Part shown: positions 26,715-35,136 of the stretch, one piece after another
Position numbering within the stretch: position 1 is the stretch's first letter
Layout of the letters: each line of letters begins with the position of its first letter
NCBI GenBank assembly: GCA_963824095.1
Contig: CAWGNS010000009.1
Span: forward strand, 1,054,001 to 1,118,000
DNA length: 64,000 nucleotides
Direction: 5' to 3'
Source of the DNA: JBBDWJ01 sp963824095
GTDB lineage: Bacteria; Acidobacteriota; Terriglobia; Bryobacterales; UBA6623
The notes under the pieces: generated by a model
Told to the model about the DNA's origin: nothing
Databases searched by the model: none
What the model saw: only the letters and a program-made list of their open reading frames with translations
Translations under genes and position numbers: made by a program

Positions 26715-27947
26715 ATGACGTCACGTAGACAGTTTCTGGCTGCCGGTGGCGGCCTGCTCGCCGCTTCGGCCGCGCGCGCCGCTCAAACGCCGGCCGCGTT
26801 CCCCTATAACGAATTCGAAGCGCGCATCGCCCGCCGCGATTTTCGCGACATCACCAAAGACGTGCTGCCGACGCCGTCGATGATCGTCGACCTCGACCTG
26901 TTCGAGCAGAACATCAACAAGATGGCCGCCCACTCCAAGGCCGTCGGCATCGGCGTGCGCCCGCACGTGAAGGTTCACAAAAGCGTCGACGTGGCCAAGC
27001 GCCAGATCGCCCTGGGGGCGCTCGGGCTCACCACTGCCACGATCGCCGAGTCGGAGCTGATGTCGGGCGCCGGTATCAAAGGCGTGCTGTGGACCAAGCA
27101 GCCGGCCAGCGCCAACAACGTGGCGCGCGCCATCGAGCTGACCCGGCGCGATCCCACCTTCATGTTCGTGATCGACGATCCGATCGTCGCCGATTGGGTG
27201 GAGCAGGCGGCCGCCGCCGCCGACGTGAAATGCCGCATTGCCGTGGCCGTCTACGCCGGTATGGCGCGCCAGGGCATCGAGAACGGCCAGCCGGCGCTCG
27301 AGCTGAGCCAGAAGATCGTTGGGTCGAAGCACATGCAATTCGAGGGCTACATGGCCTATTCCGGGCGCGCCTCGCACACCAAGGGTTGGGAAGCCCGCCG
27401 GCAGCGCTCCGCCGGCGACCTGGAGGGCGTCAATCAGACGGTCGAGCTGGCCAAGAAGTCGGGCCTGCCGGTCGGTATTATCAGTGGCGGCTCCACCGGC
27501 ACCTATAACATCGACCAGGCAAATGGCCTCACCGAGCTCGAAGCCGGCTCCTACGTTTTCATGGACACCGTCTACCACCACATCGGAGGCAAAGACAACG
27601 ACAGCGCCTACACCGATTTCAACGGCGCGTTGACCGTGCTCACCACCGTCGACAGCAAACGCTGGCCGACACAGGTCACCATCGACTACGGCAATAAAGC
27701 GCTGGCGCGGCCTACCGACGCGGTGAAAGGAAAGCCGTGGCTCGAGGTGGGCAACCAGGGAGCCGAATACGGCGCGCTGAAGTGGAAGGAAGGCGAGCAA
27801 GGCCTGGAGTTGGGCAACCGCGTCGAGATCTACTGCACCAACCTCGACATGAGCACCAACTGCTACGACCGCTACTACGTGGCGCGCGGCGAACAGATCG
27901 TCGACGTCTGGCCGATCATGGGCCGCAGCGGAGCGGCGCAGCGCTGA
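26715..27947 (+). CDS. Tat-exported D-threonine aldolase-like (DSD1 family) PLP protein
   Basis: A 410-residue protein. The ATG at 26715 has GGAGGA eight bases upstream and starts a twin-arginine signal (TSRRQFLAAGGGLLAASAAR). The rest follows the alanine racemase N-terminal fold used by D-threonine aldolase and D-serine dehydratase: LPTPSMIVDLDLFEQNI, then RPHVKVHKS with the PLP lysine at residue 86, and SGGSTGTY for phosphate binding. Near the C-terminus the metal site usually written HCD reads NLD (TNLDMSTNCYD), so the metal-binding His appears replaced by Asn. It probably acts on a D-amino acid in the periplasm. The exact reaction is unknown. Confidence 0.85.
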   Translation: MTSRRQFLAAGGGLLAASAARAAQTPAAFPYNEFEARIARRDFRDITKDVLPTPSMIVDLDLFEQNINKMAAHSKAVGIGVRPHVKVHKSVDVAKRQIALGALGLTTATIAESELMSGAGIKGVLWTKQPASANNVARAIELTRRDPTFMFVIDDPIVADWVEQAAAAADVKCRIAVAVYAGMARQGIENGQPALELSQKIVGSKHMQFEGYMAYSGRASHTKGWEARRQRSAGDLEGVNQTVELAKKSGLPVGIISGGSTGTYNIDQANGLTELEAGSYVFMDTVYHHIGGKDNDSAYTDFNGALTVLTTVDSKRWPTQVTIDYGNKALARPTDAVKGKPWLEVGNQGAEYGALKWKEGEQGLELGNRVEIYCTNLDMSTNCYDRYYVARGEQIVDVWPIMGRSGAAQR

Positions 27948-28225
27948 GGCGGCCGCGTCCGCGAAGGGGAAGGGTTAACCGGTCGGCGCGCCGGCCTTTG
28001 CGATGGCCCGGAGGGGCGGCGCCCGCCTCGATCTGTCGCTCGCCAAGTGCACCCGCATCAGCCGGCGGGTTGCCTTGGATTTCCGCTTGGAAGGGTATAC
28101 CATGACCAACACGGTAAACTTTCGGGCCCCGCAGGGCAGGATTGACGACGGGGAGTTCGGGGAACTCCTGGAAACGTGCGCGGGTCGCGGGTTTTCCCGT
28201 TAGGATTGAGGTTGAGATTCTGATC

Positions 28226-29329
28226 GTGGGAAAGCCCCCTCACCGTGCCGCCAGGCTGTCGCTGACGGCGGCGTTGCTTTGCGTCTTCTCGTGCGGATCG
28301 TATCGGGGTTCGGATGAGCCCGTTCAGGTGGCGCCGGTGGTGGTCACCGACGCGACCGACGTCGCCGACGACCCCGCCATCTGGGTCAACCCCGGCGACC
28401 CGGCCCAGAGCCTGATCCTGGGCGTCAACAAAGTGGCCGCCCCGGCCGGCGCGCTGCTGGTTTACGCGCTCAATGGCCGTACGATCCAGAAAATCGACGG
28501 CCTCGACCGCCCCAACAACGTCGACGTCGACTATGGCCTGCCGCTGCGGGGAGTCCCCACCGATTTCGCGGTCCTCACCGAACGCTACCAGCACCGCCTG
28601 CGCGTGTTTGCCATCGACGCCCGCACGCGCAACCTGACCGACGTCTCGTCGCCGGAAGCGCTGCGCGTGTTCGATGGCGAAAGCGGCGAGCGCGCCGCCC
28701 CGATGGGCATCGCGGTCTACCACCGGCCTTCCGACGGCGCCCTGTTCGCCATCGTCAGCCGCAAGGAAGGGCCCAGTGCGGGCTATCTGTGGGAATACCG
28801 CCTGGCCGACGACGGCAGCGGCCATGTGGCCGCCACCAAGGTGCGCGAGTTCGGCAACTTCAGCGGAAAAGGCGAGATCGAGGCGATCGCCGTCGATGAT
28901 CCGCTGGGCTACGTCTACTACGCCGACGAGGGCGAGGGCGTGCACAAGTGGTACGCCGACCCCGACAACCCCGACGCCGGCCGCGAACTGGCCGTATTCG
29001 GCCAGGAAGGCTTTCGCGGCAAACGCGAAGGCCTGGCGATCTACGCCCGTCCCGACGGCACCGGCTACATCATCTGCACCGACCAGGTCGCCGGCGACAG
29101 CGCCTATCACCTCTACCGGCGCGAAGGCTCAACCGACAATCCCCACGACCATTCCGAACGCGTCGCCACCATCAGCGGTGGGGCCGACGGCACGGACGGA
29201 ATCGAGGCCACCTCGGCCGCCATGCCGCCGCGTTTCCCGCAGGGCGCGCTGATCGTGATGAACAGCATCGGCCACAACTTCCTGGCCTTCACTTGGGAAG
29301 ACATCGCCGAGCGGATGCCACAAGACTGA
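28226..29329 (+). CDS. Beta-propeller phytase (BPP), lipoprotein
   Basis: A calcium-dependent phytase of about 367 residues that would release phosphate from phytate outside the inner membrane. The family signature is clear: DVADDPAIWVNPGDPAQSLI, LGVNK, GLDRPNNVDVDYG, then GEIEAIAVDDPLGYVYYADE and KREGLAIYA, which hold the acidic calcium-site residues. The GTG at 28226 gives a short signal with lipobox-like CVFSCG. The frame is open upstream to a TTG at 28142, so the start is uncertain and no good ribosome-binding site is visible. No phosphate-regulation gene is adjacent. Confidence 0.88.
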   Translation: MGKPPHRAARLSLTAALLCVFSCGSYRGSDEPVQVAPVVVTDATDVADDPAIWVNPGDPAQSLILGVNKVAAPAGALLVYALNGRTIQKIDGLDRPNNVDVDYGLPLRGVPTDFAVLTERYQHRLRVFAIDARTRNLTDVSSPEALRVFDGESGERAAPMGIAVYHRPSDGALFAIVSRKEGPSAGYLWEYRLADDGSGHVAATKVREFGNFSGKGEIEAIAVDDPLGYVYYADEGEGVHKWYADPDNPDAGRELAVFGQEGFRGKREGLAIYARPDGTGYIICTDQVAGDSAYHLYRREGSTDNPHDHSERVATISGGADGTDGIEATSAAMPPRFPQGALIVMNSIGHNFLAFTWEDIAERMPQD

Positions 29330-29744
29330 GGCCGGTGGGGTAGGGCTTCGGCCTGCCCCATCCTGCCCGGTCTCTCGCAAAACCAGCCCCATCCCGAGGA
29401 GCAGCTCCATCTCATCCCAAGCCACCAGCCCAGCGGCCAAGAAGCGGCATCAGCGCTCAAGAACCGCCGGTCGCCCAAAGCCGGGCGGTCCGCCAAAGGC
29501 GTGTACCACAGACCGGCGCCAGCGCAAGCATTTCCGATCCCAGGCCGTTCATTGATCGGTCTTTCGCTGGAAACTCTCTCGTACTCTCCGCTTATCCAGT
29601 AAGATTACCCACAAACGATCTTCCCGCTATCCAGAAGTTCCCCGCCAATACCGTTGCTTCGCCTTCCGAATCTGTTCTACACTAGGGAACCTTTTCGCGT
29701 ACCGATGGGCTGGGGAAGCGGTTCGGGCTACGTGTCGAGGACTT
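29330..29744. repeat. Intergenic region with an R6 hairpin after the phytase gene
   Basis: Directly after the phytase stop, 29335-29361 contains a hairpin-forming R6 copy (GTGGGGTAGGGCTTCGGCCT, then GCCCC). Related inverted copies are at 47561-47588 and 47824-47851. It has no U-tract. The remainder, to 29744, becomes AT-richer toward the small gene at 29745 and likely holds its promoter. Confidence 0.4.
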
Positions 29745-29924
29745 ATGGATTTGCATAAGACTTTAAAGGAGCTCCGCGAGGAACGTGGGCGAATCGAAGA
29801 AGCCATCTTATCTCTGGAACGTTTGCTGTTGAGCCGTGGAAAACGGGGACGCGGACGGCCGCCGAAATGGCTCAGCGAAGCCCGGCGACTCGCCATCGTG
29901 AAACAGGGGGACGCCGAGGCCTGA
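29745..29924 (+). CDS. Small coiled-coil protein with AT-hook-like GRGRP motif
   Basis: A 59-residue reading frame with ATG and GAGG four bases upstream. It opens MDLHKTLKELREERGRIEEA with strict heptad-like hydrophobics, so the first 30 residues should form a helix or coiled coil. Then comes a basic stretch with RGKRGRGRPPKWLSE, in which GRGRPPK looks like an AT-hook core, and a short helical tail. I recall many near-identical small proteins from Bryobacterales genomes, annotated only as hypothetical. DNA binding is an inference. The local codon use and AT content differ from the surrounding GC-rich genes. Confidence 0.65.
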   Translation: MDLHKTLKELREERGRIEEAILSLERLLLSRGKRGRGRPPKWLSEARRLAIVKQGDAEA

Positions 29925-30235
29925 GGGCCCTGGGCGTCCGTGGCGACCCGATTCGCCAACATAGCCCCTACTCCGGGTGACACGGGACTGGGGCCGCGCT
30001 CCCGCTTGCGCGGGTTTCCACCGCCGTTGGGGGATTCCGCGCCCCTGCCCAGCGCGCCGACGCCCAGAATCTGTTTCTTGCGGCTGGGTCTTAGAGGTTG
30101 GAAGGATGCTGCGGCCCGAAGCGGTCACCGGAAAAGCGGACGAAAAAGCCGGGTGAAAACAGCGTGCTCGGAAAATAGCGCAGGCCGGGGGAAATGCGGG
30201 GGCAATGCGAAAGAATACCGCCACGAAACCCGGGC
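29925..30235. other. Gene-free region between the small gene and the GGDEF gene
   Basis: Nothing coding is supported in these 311 bp. No clear terminator is seen for the small gene on the plus strand or the GGDEF gene on the minus strand; short GC-rich stems occur but lack U-tracts. Confidence 0.3.
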
Positions 30236-31414
30236 TCAGGCCCGCGGATTCGACGCCAATTGCCGTATCGCGGCACCGTCGTCGAGCGGCAGCGCCGGGT
30301 AGGCGTTCAAAGGGCTGGCCTCGACCCGGTTGCGGCCCAGCTCCTTGGCGCGGTAGAGCCCCTGATCGGCCCGCTTAAACAGCGTATCGGGATTGTCGCC
30401 GGCGCGGTAGAGCGCGATGCCGATGCTGACGGTGGAGCCGTTGGTCTGGTCGCGCAGCGCTTCGATGCCGCCGCGCAGCCTCTCGGCGACTTGCCGCGCC
30501 CGGTCGAGGTCGCAGCCGGGCAGCAACACCGCGAACTCATCCCCTCCCCAGCGCATCGGGTAGTGCGGCGGCGCGCTCATCGAGCGGATCACGCGGGCCA
30601 CCTGCTGCAGCACGCGGTCGCCGGCGTCGTGCCCATAGAGGTCGTTGATGGCCTTGAAGCAATCGATGTCGATGGTGATTAGGCTCATCGGACTGTCCTG
30701 CCGGCGTTCGACGTCGAATTCCTTCTGGCTTTGCGCCTGAAACGCGCGGCGGTTGGGCATCTCGGTCAATACGTCGGTGTTGGCGCGGTATTCGAGCAGC
30801 GAATTCTGCACCTCGGCGCGGAGCTGGGCCATCGATAGCTGCGAAAAGATCTCCATGAATCCCAGCGTCACACCGCCCGAGATCACAAAGCGCATCGTCT
30901 CCAGGAGGGCCTCTTCCATCGCGCCGCCGGCGTTCCAGTAAAGCGCCAGCCCGGCCAGCGCCACGAACGTCGTGCCGATCCAAACCGCCAGACCCACGAA
31001 ACGCGCCCCCAGCGGCGTGAACAAGGTGTGCACCACCAGGATCACGATCGAGACCCCATAGAGCGAGCCGCTCAGTTGCAAGTGACTGGGGAGCCCGCCG
31101 TGGATCGCTTCCATATACGACCCGAATACGCCGGCATTGAGCCCCAACAGCAGCGCGAACACCGTGATGCGCAGGGTGTAGAGCGTGCGGTGCGGCCAGA
31201 GCATCAGCGCCACCGTGCCGGCAAACAGCGCCAGGGTGAGAGTGATCGCCGAGGCCGCGTACCATTCATTGGCGAAACGCGTCGAATAGAGCAGGGAAGC
31301 GGTCATCAGGCCGGCCGCCGGCAGCACCCTGCCGTGCACTCTGCGCAGCCGCGCGATGTGCGTGTCTGAGAAAGTGCCGGGCGGCATCCACCCTTTGCGA
31401 TTGCTTCTGCTCAA
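30236..31414 (-). CDS. Membrane-bound GGDEF diguanylate cyclase
   Basis: A 392-residue protein of the inner membrane. About five to six hydrophobic segments (residues 33-190) form a sensor region without a recognised domain name. The C-terminal GGDEF domain (about 205-375) has the catalytic motif GGDEF at 290-294 in RWGGDEFAVLLPG, and the metal/substrate residues ITIDIDCFKAINDLYGHDAG. It should make c-di-GMP from GTP. The RxxD inhibitory site five residues before GGDEF is absent (APPH there), so product inhibition is probably lost. The frame begins with TTG; an ATG ten codons in (31387) is an alternative. Confidence 0.92.
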   Translation of the reverse strand: MSRSNRKGWMPPGTFSDTHIARLRRVHGRVLPAAGLMTASLLYSTRFANEWYAASAITLTLALFAGTVALMLWPHRTLYTLRITVFALLLGLNAGVFGSYMEAIHGGLPSHLQLSGSLYGVSIVILVVHTLFTPLGARFVGLAVWIGTTFVALAGLALYWNAGGAMEEALLETMRFVISGGVTLGFMEIFSQLSMAQLRAEVQNSLLEYRANTDVLTEMPNRRAFQAQSQKEFDVERRQDSPMSLITIDIDCFKAINDLYGHDAGDRVLQQVARVIRSMSAPPHYPMRWGGDEFAVLLPGCDLDRARQVAERLRGGIEALRDQTNGSTVSIGIALYRAGDNPDTLFKRADQGLYRAKELGRNRVEASPLNAYPALPLDDGAAIRQLASNPRA

Positions 31415-32103
31415 GTCAAACTCAGGTGTGTGAATCGGTTCGCTCCTGGCCCAGGGACGGGCCGGCGGGTTGTTGCCGCGATGGCGGGCCGGGCGGTTTC
31501 ATGGTAGGCAGCGTTCTCCGGTTGGCTATGGCCTACTTGACCCCGCGGGGGCCGCTTGGCCAAGGCTAGCTCGCGCGCAGTCAAGGATATTGTGCCTGCC
31601 ACCGCGGAGGAGCGGCAATCAGCGGTGATCTGTAGGCGGACTGGTACTCCTCACTTAGCTCCGTCAGGCGGAAACGTCATCGATACTAAGGTGTGGGACG
31701 CTGGATGAGCAGGGGCCCGGTGGGGCGCCCCCAGCCCGTCCGTATCGTACCCCGGAATACCGCCACAAAAGCCGCCCTGGCTCTCCCCGCCGAGCCGATA
31801 CGGCAAGGACACGGCTTCTGTAGGCGAACGCCTTGCCGACAGCGCGAGCGAAACAGATTCGGCCCCTGGCGGGTCTAACAGCAGACCCGGAAATACGCGT
31901 TTCCAGCAAGGCTGACGCCGGGAGTACGTCGCCGGTGTCGGCAAGGAATTGCCGGCCCAAGGCTGCGCAGGCCGCGCAGCCCGCCACGGTGGCGGCCCAC
32001 AGCGCCGGAACGAAGGCCGGGACCGAAAGCCGGCGACAGGGCGGCGGTGTCCGCCAAAACGGGACCAAGGCCGGTCGCGGCAAGCAGAAGATCTGGAGAA
32101 ACC
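31415..32103. other. Gene-free region upstream of the GGDEF gene
   Basis: These 689 bp between the divergent GGDEF gene and the secreted protein gene contain only chance frames. GC-rich stem-like stretches are scattered (for example GGGGCCCGGTGGGGCGCCCCC near 31707). The ribosome-binding site CTGGAG of the next gene is at about 32093. Confidence 0.3.
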
Positions 32104-32802
32104 ATGCGAAACAAAACCCTTCGGAGTGGCTCGCGGCTCCTGCTGCCGGCGCTGGTCGCCGCGGCGCTGCTCCTACCGGCGGCCTGGGCGCAATCGAGAG
32201 GCCCGGGCGACCCCAGTGTCGCGGGAGCGGGAGTGTCCCGCGACCCGAGCGTCAACGGCCCGGCCGGCCCCAACTTCACGCACACCTTGCCGATGACGCG
32301 CGAGGAACGGATTCACTGGTTTCTCAAATCGACCGTCGGCCCCAAAAGCCTGGGCGCCGGCGTCATCAGCTCGGCCTGGAGCACGGCCTTCAACAACCCC
32401 GAGGAGTACGGCCCGCACTGGGATGGGTTCGCCAAGCGCTACGGCATGCGCCTGACCGGCATCGCCAGCAGCAACGCCATCGAAGTCGGGCTTGGCTCGT
32501 TGTGGAACGAAGACCCGCGCTACACGCGCGCCGGCGAGGGGGACATCTGGAGCCGTGTGGGTCACGCTGCCAAGATGACCTTCCTGGCGAACCGGGCCGA
32601 TGGGTCCACGCATCTCGCCTATGCCCGCTATGGCGGCATCGCCGGCAGCAACTTCCTGTCGAATACCTGGCGGGTCGAAAGCGAGAGCACCACCGGAGCC
32701 GCCCTGCAACGCACCGGCCTGGGTTTTGCCGGGACCTTTGTGGGAAATGTTTTCGGTGAATTCTGGCCCGATTTGAACCGCAAGGTTTTCCACCGCAAGT
32801 AA
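32104..32802 (+). CDS. Secreted protein of unknown function
   Basis: A 232-residue exported protein. The ATG at 32104 follows GGAG by five bases and starts a signal peptide (LRSGSRLLLPALVAAALLLP, cleavage after AWAQ likely). The mature part starts with a low-complexity Pro/Gly/Ser stretch and then reads REERIHWFLKSTVGPKSLGA, GSLWNEDPRYTRAGEGDIWS and ARYGGIAGSNFLSNTWR, ending GNVFGEFWPDLNRKVF. The pattern resembles acidobacterial secreted proteins I cannot name. Its hydrophobic, Gly-rich helices could associate with a membrane. The longer frame upstream has no support. Confidence 0.7.
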   Translation: MRNKTLRSGSRLLLPALVAAALLLPAAWAQSRGPGDPSVAGAGVSRDPSVNGPAGPNFTHTLPMTREERIHWFLKSTVGPKSLGAGVISSAWSTAFNNPEEYGPHWDGFAKRYGMRLTGIASSNAIEVGLGSLWNEDPRYTRAGEGDIWSRVGHAAKMTFLANRADGSTHLAYARYGGIAGSNFLSNTWRVESESTTGAALQRTGLGFAGTFVGNVFGEFWPDLNRKVFHRK

Positions 32803-33231
32803 TTCCCCGGCGCGAGGGTAAATAGACGCGGTAAGGCGCGCCAATTGGCCGCAGTTTTGCTTCCCGGGGCAGCCGGAGAGCCGCGGAGGGGCGAAACCGG
32901 TCGATAGCCCGCGGCTTCGGCCGTGGGAACCCTAGTAGATGGCTTCACCCAGAAGGGAGAAGAGGGCCGCTCCAATCTACACCTGTTATCACGTCCTCCA
33001 CACCTGGTATCAAGTCCGCACATCGTATCCAATCCCAAACGCCGCGCAAGACGACGATTCTTCTCCGTCCGCCCCTCAATCAACACACCCCGGCCATCCC
33101 CAATAGGGCAAACCACCACTGCCCGTACTAAGGGAAAGCCGTAACCCGCCACTCGCCGTATGTGTCGGATAAAGGCAAGGCGGCACAGCGGCCGGTTCGC
33201 GGTTTGGCAGAAAAGGAGCGCCCGTAAAATC
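32803..33231. repeat. Intergenic region with an R4 repeat and a 21-bp-period tandem repeat
   Basis: An R4 copy lies at 32904-32927 (ATAGCCCGCGGCTTCGGCCG). Two near-identical 18-bp units, ACACCTGTTATCACGTCC at 32979-32996 and ACACCTGGTATCAAGTCC at 33000-33017, repeat at a 21-bp period, followed by a weaker third unit (CACATCGTATCCAATCC) from 33020. A 21-bp period puts the units on one DNA face, about 200 bp before the AsmA-like gene. Confidence 0.5.
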
Positions 33232-34896
33232 ATGAAAGCCAACAAAAAAGCCAACAAATATGTTTTGATTGCCGCCGCGGTCCTGGTCGGCTTGTTTGCC
33301 CTATCCTGGCTCGCCGGACTCGCGATTTCTCCCTGGGCCCGTGACAAGTTCGTTCACGCGCTCGAAAACCGTTTTGCCAGCACGGTGCAAATCGATAGTC
33401 TCGACGTGCAGGTGTTCCCGACGTTTCGCGCCGTCGGCCAGAACATGGTATTCCGCCACCACGGGCGCACCGACGTTCCGCCGCTGTTCGAGATCAAGCG
33501 CTTCACCGCCACATCGAGTTTGCCGGCGCTCCTTTTTCAAAGGGTCTCGCGGCTGGAGCTCGAAGGGCTGCGGGTAACCGTCGCGCGCAAACCGAACGGC
33601 AACGATGACGACAAAGACGAGGCCAATGAGGCGGGCAATGCCGACGAACCCGAGGGCGGGGAAGCGCCGCCGCCGCCAGACGAGGAAAAGGCCCATGACG
33701 ATAACGGCGGCCCGGCCGTGCCGGGGTTGGGATTTGTCGTCTCAACCATCATCGCCGACGGTACGCACCTCGAGGTGTTGCCCAAGGATGCCTGGAAAGA
33801 GCCGCTCGCCTTCGATCTCACCCAGTTGACGCTGCACGACGCCGGTCCGCATTCGTCGATGAGCTTCGACTCGGTGATGACCAACCCCAAACCGCCCGGC
33901 GACATCGTCACTTCGGGCGAGTTCGGGCCGTGGAACAAGGAGGAGCCGCGCCGCACGCCGCTCTCGGGCAAATACACCTTCAGCAACGCCGACCTGTCGG
34001 TGTTCAAGGGGATTCGCGGCATCCTCTCGTCGGAGGGCTCCTATAAGGGCGTGTTGGAGCGCATCGCCGTCGAGGGATCGACCGACATTCCCGATTTCCA
34101 GGCCAGCGGCAACCCGGTCCATCTCAAGACCGACTATCACGCTGTCGTCGACGGCACCAGCGGCGACACCTACCTCGACCCGGTCGAGGCGAGCTTTCTG
34201 CAATCGAAGGTGACCGCGCGCGGCAAAGTTGCCGGCGAGCGCGGCAAGAAGGGTAAGGCCGTGAAGCTCGATGTGAAGGTCGAGCAGGCGCGGGTCGAAG
34301 ACATGGTGGCCATCGCGGTGCCGCTGGAAGGCGAGCCGCCGCTCAGCGGACCGATCCAGTTCACCACGAGCTTCTATCTGCCGCCGGGCGATGAAGACGT
34401 CGTGAAGAAGCTCCAGCTCGACGGGCAGTTCGGCGTCCAGGAGTCTACCTTCACCAGAAAGGTGCAGGGCAAGGTCGACGACCTCAGCATGCGCGCCCGA
34501 GGCAAGCCCGAGCAGAAGCCCACGCACGAAGCCAAGGCCGATTTCGAGGGCGAGTTTCAGATGGCCGACGGCACCATCTCATTCCCCCGTATCGAATTCG
34601 CGGTGCCGGGCGCCCAAGTCGGCCTCACCGGCGACTATGCGCTGCGCGAAAAGGAGCTCGACTTCGAAGGACACGTGCTGATGGACGCCAAAGTGTCGGA
34701 AACGACCACCGGCATCAAGGCCTTTTTCCTGAAACTCGCCGACCCCTTCTTCCGCGACAAGGGGAAAACGAGCATTCCCATCAAGATTACCGGCACGGTC
34801 AAGAAGCCCGACTTCGGCCTGGCCGTAGGCGGAGCCAAGAAGGTCATCGAGCCAAAGGGAAAGAAGGGCACGCCCCGCGAAAAGAAGCCGTCCTGA
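33232..34896 (+). CDS. AsmA-like protein
   Basis: A 554-residue envelope protein. The ATG at 33232 begins KANKKANKYVLIAAAVLVGL, an N-terminal transmembrane anchor (about residues 10-32). The following region (ALENRFASTVQIDSLDVQVF, LFEIKRFTATSSLPALLFQR, LELEGLRVTV) matches the AsmA/TamB-like N-terminal pattern. An acidic, Pro-rich insert (about 120-165, DDKDEANEAGNADEPEGGEA) interrupts it. The C-terminal half repeats beta-strands and ends ISFPRIEFAVPGAQVGLTGD with SIPIKITGTVKKPDF, the AsmA C-terminal signature. AsmA proteins are implicated in phospholipid transfer between membranes. AAGGAG lies 13 bp before the ATG, a long spacing. Confidence 0.85.
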   Translation: MKANKKANKYVLIAAAVLVGLFALSWLAGLAISPWARDKFVHALENRFASTVQIDSLDVQVFPTFRAVGQNMVFRHHGRTDVPPLFEIKRFTATSSLPALLFQRVSRLELEGLRVTVARKPNGNDDDKDEANEAGNADEPEGGEAPPPPDEEKAHDDNGGPAVPGLGFVVSTIIADGTHLEVLPKDAWKEPLAFDLTQLTLHDAGPHSSMSFDSVMTNPKPPGDIVTSGEFGPWNKEEPRRTPLSGKYTFSNADLSVFKGIRGILSSEGSYKGVLERIAVEGSTDIPDFQASGNPVHLKTDYHAVVDGTSGDTYLDPVEASFLQSKVTARGKVAGERGKKGKAVKLDVKVEQARVEDMVAIAVPLEGEPPLSGPIQFTTSFYLPPGDEDVVKKLQLDGQFGVQESTFTRKVQGKVDDLSMRARGKPEQKPTHEAKADFEGEFQMADGTISFPRIEFAVPGAQVGLTGDYALREKELDFEGHVLMDAKVSETTTGIKAFFLKLADPFFRDKGKTSIPIKITGTVKKPDFGLAVGGAKKVIEPKGKKGTPREKKPS

Positions 34897-34920
34897 GCCC
34901 CAACGGGGCGAGATCCATTT

Positions 34921-34989
34921 ATGGCCGGCGGCTTCAGCCGTGGGGAACACAGGCGCTTTCGCGTGTCGTTTGGAGTTTGGCCCTTTGCG
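34921..34989. repeat. R4 and R3 dispersed repeats after the AsmA-like gene
   Basis: An R4 copy (ATGGCCGGCGGCTTCAGCCG, 34921-34944) is followed directly by an R3 copy (ACACAGGCGCTTTCGCGTGT, then GAGTTTGGCCCTTTGCG, 34947-34989). The R3 type recurs at 53070-53106, 53304-53326 and 61226-61249. Confidence 0.55.
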
Positions 34990-35112
34990 CTTGGAAGGTC
35001 CGGCGCGTTCCCCGGGTCCACGACACGCCTGCGGCTGCCTCACAGTGCCGATTCGAAAAACTGCCCAATTTTCATTCCTCTGTAACGTGTTCGTAATCTT
35101 TGGCTTGTTAGC

Positions 35113-35136
35113 CTCAAACTCAGTAACGAGTTTGAG
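35113..35136 (+). promoter_or_regulatory. Perfect inverted repeat abutting the response-regulator start codon
   Basis: CTCAAACTC (35113-35121) and GAGTTTGAG (35128-35136) form a perfect 9-bp inverted repeat with a 6-bp loop, ending at the base before ATG 35137. The GAG inside the right arm is the only Shine-Dalgarno-like sequence for the ATG at 35143. It may be an operator for autoregulation or an RNA hairpin that hides the ribosome-binding site. Upstream, TGTAACGTGTTCGTAATC (about 35081-35098) has two GTAA units 11 bp apart, like a Pho-type box. Confidence 0.55.

Noticed and set aside
32979..33036. CRISPR array
   Set aside because: The units are 18-21 bp with no spacers of constant length, and there are no cas genes in the window.
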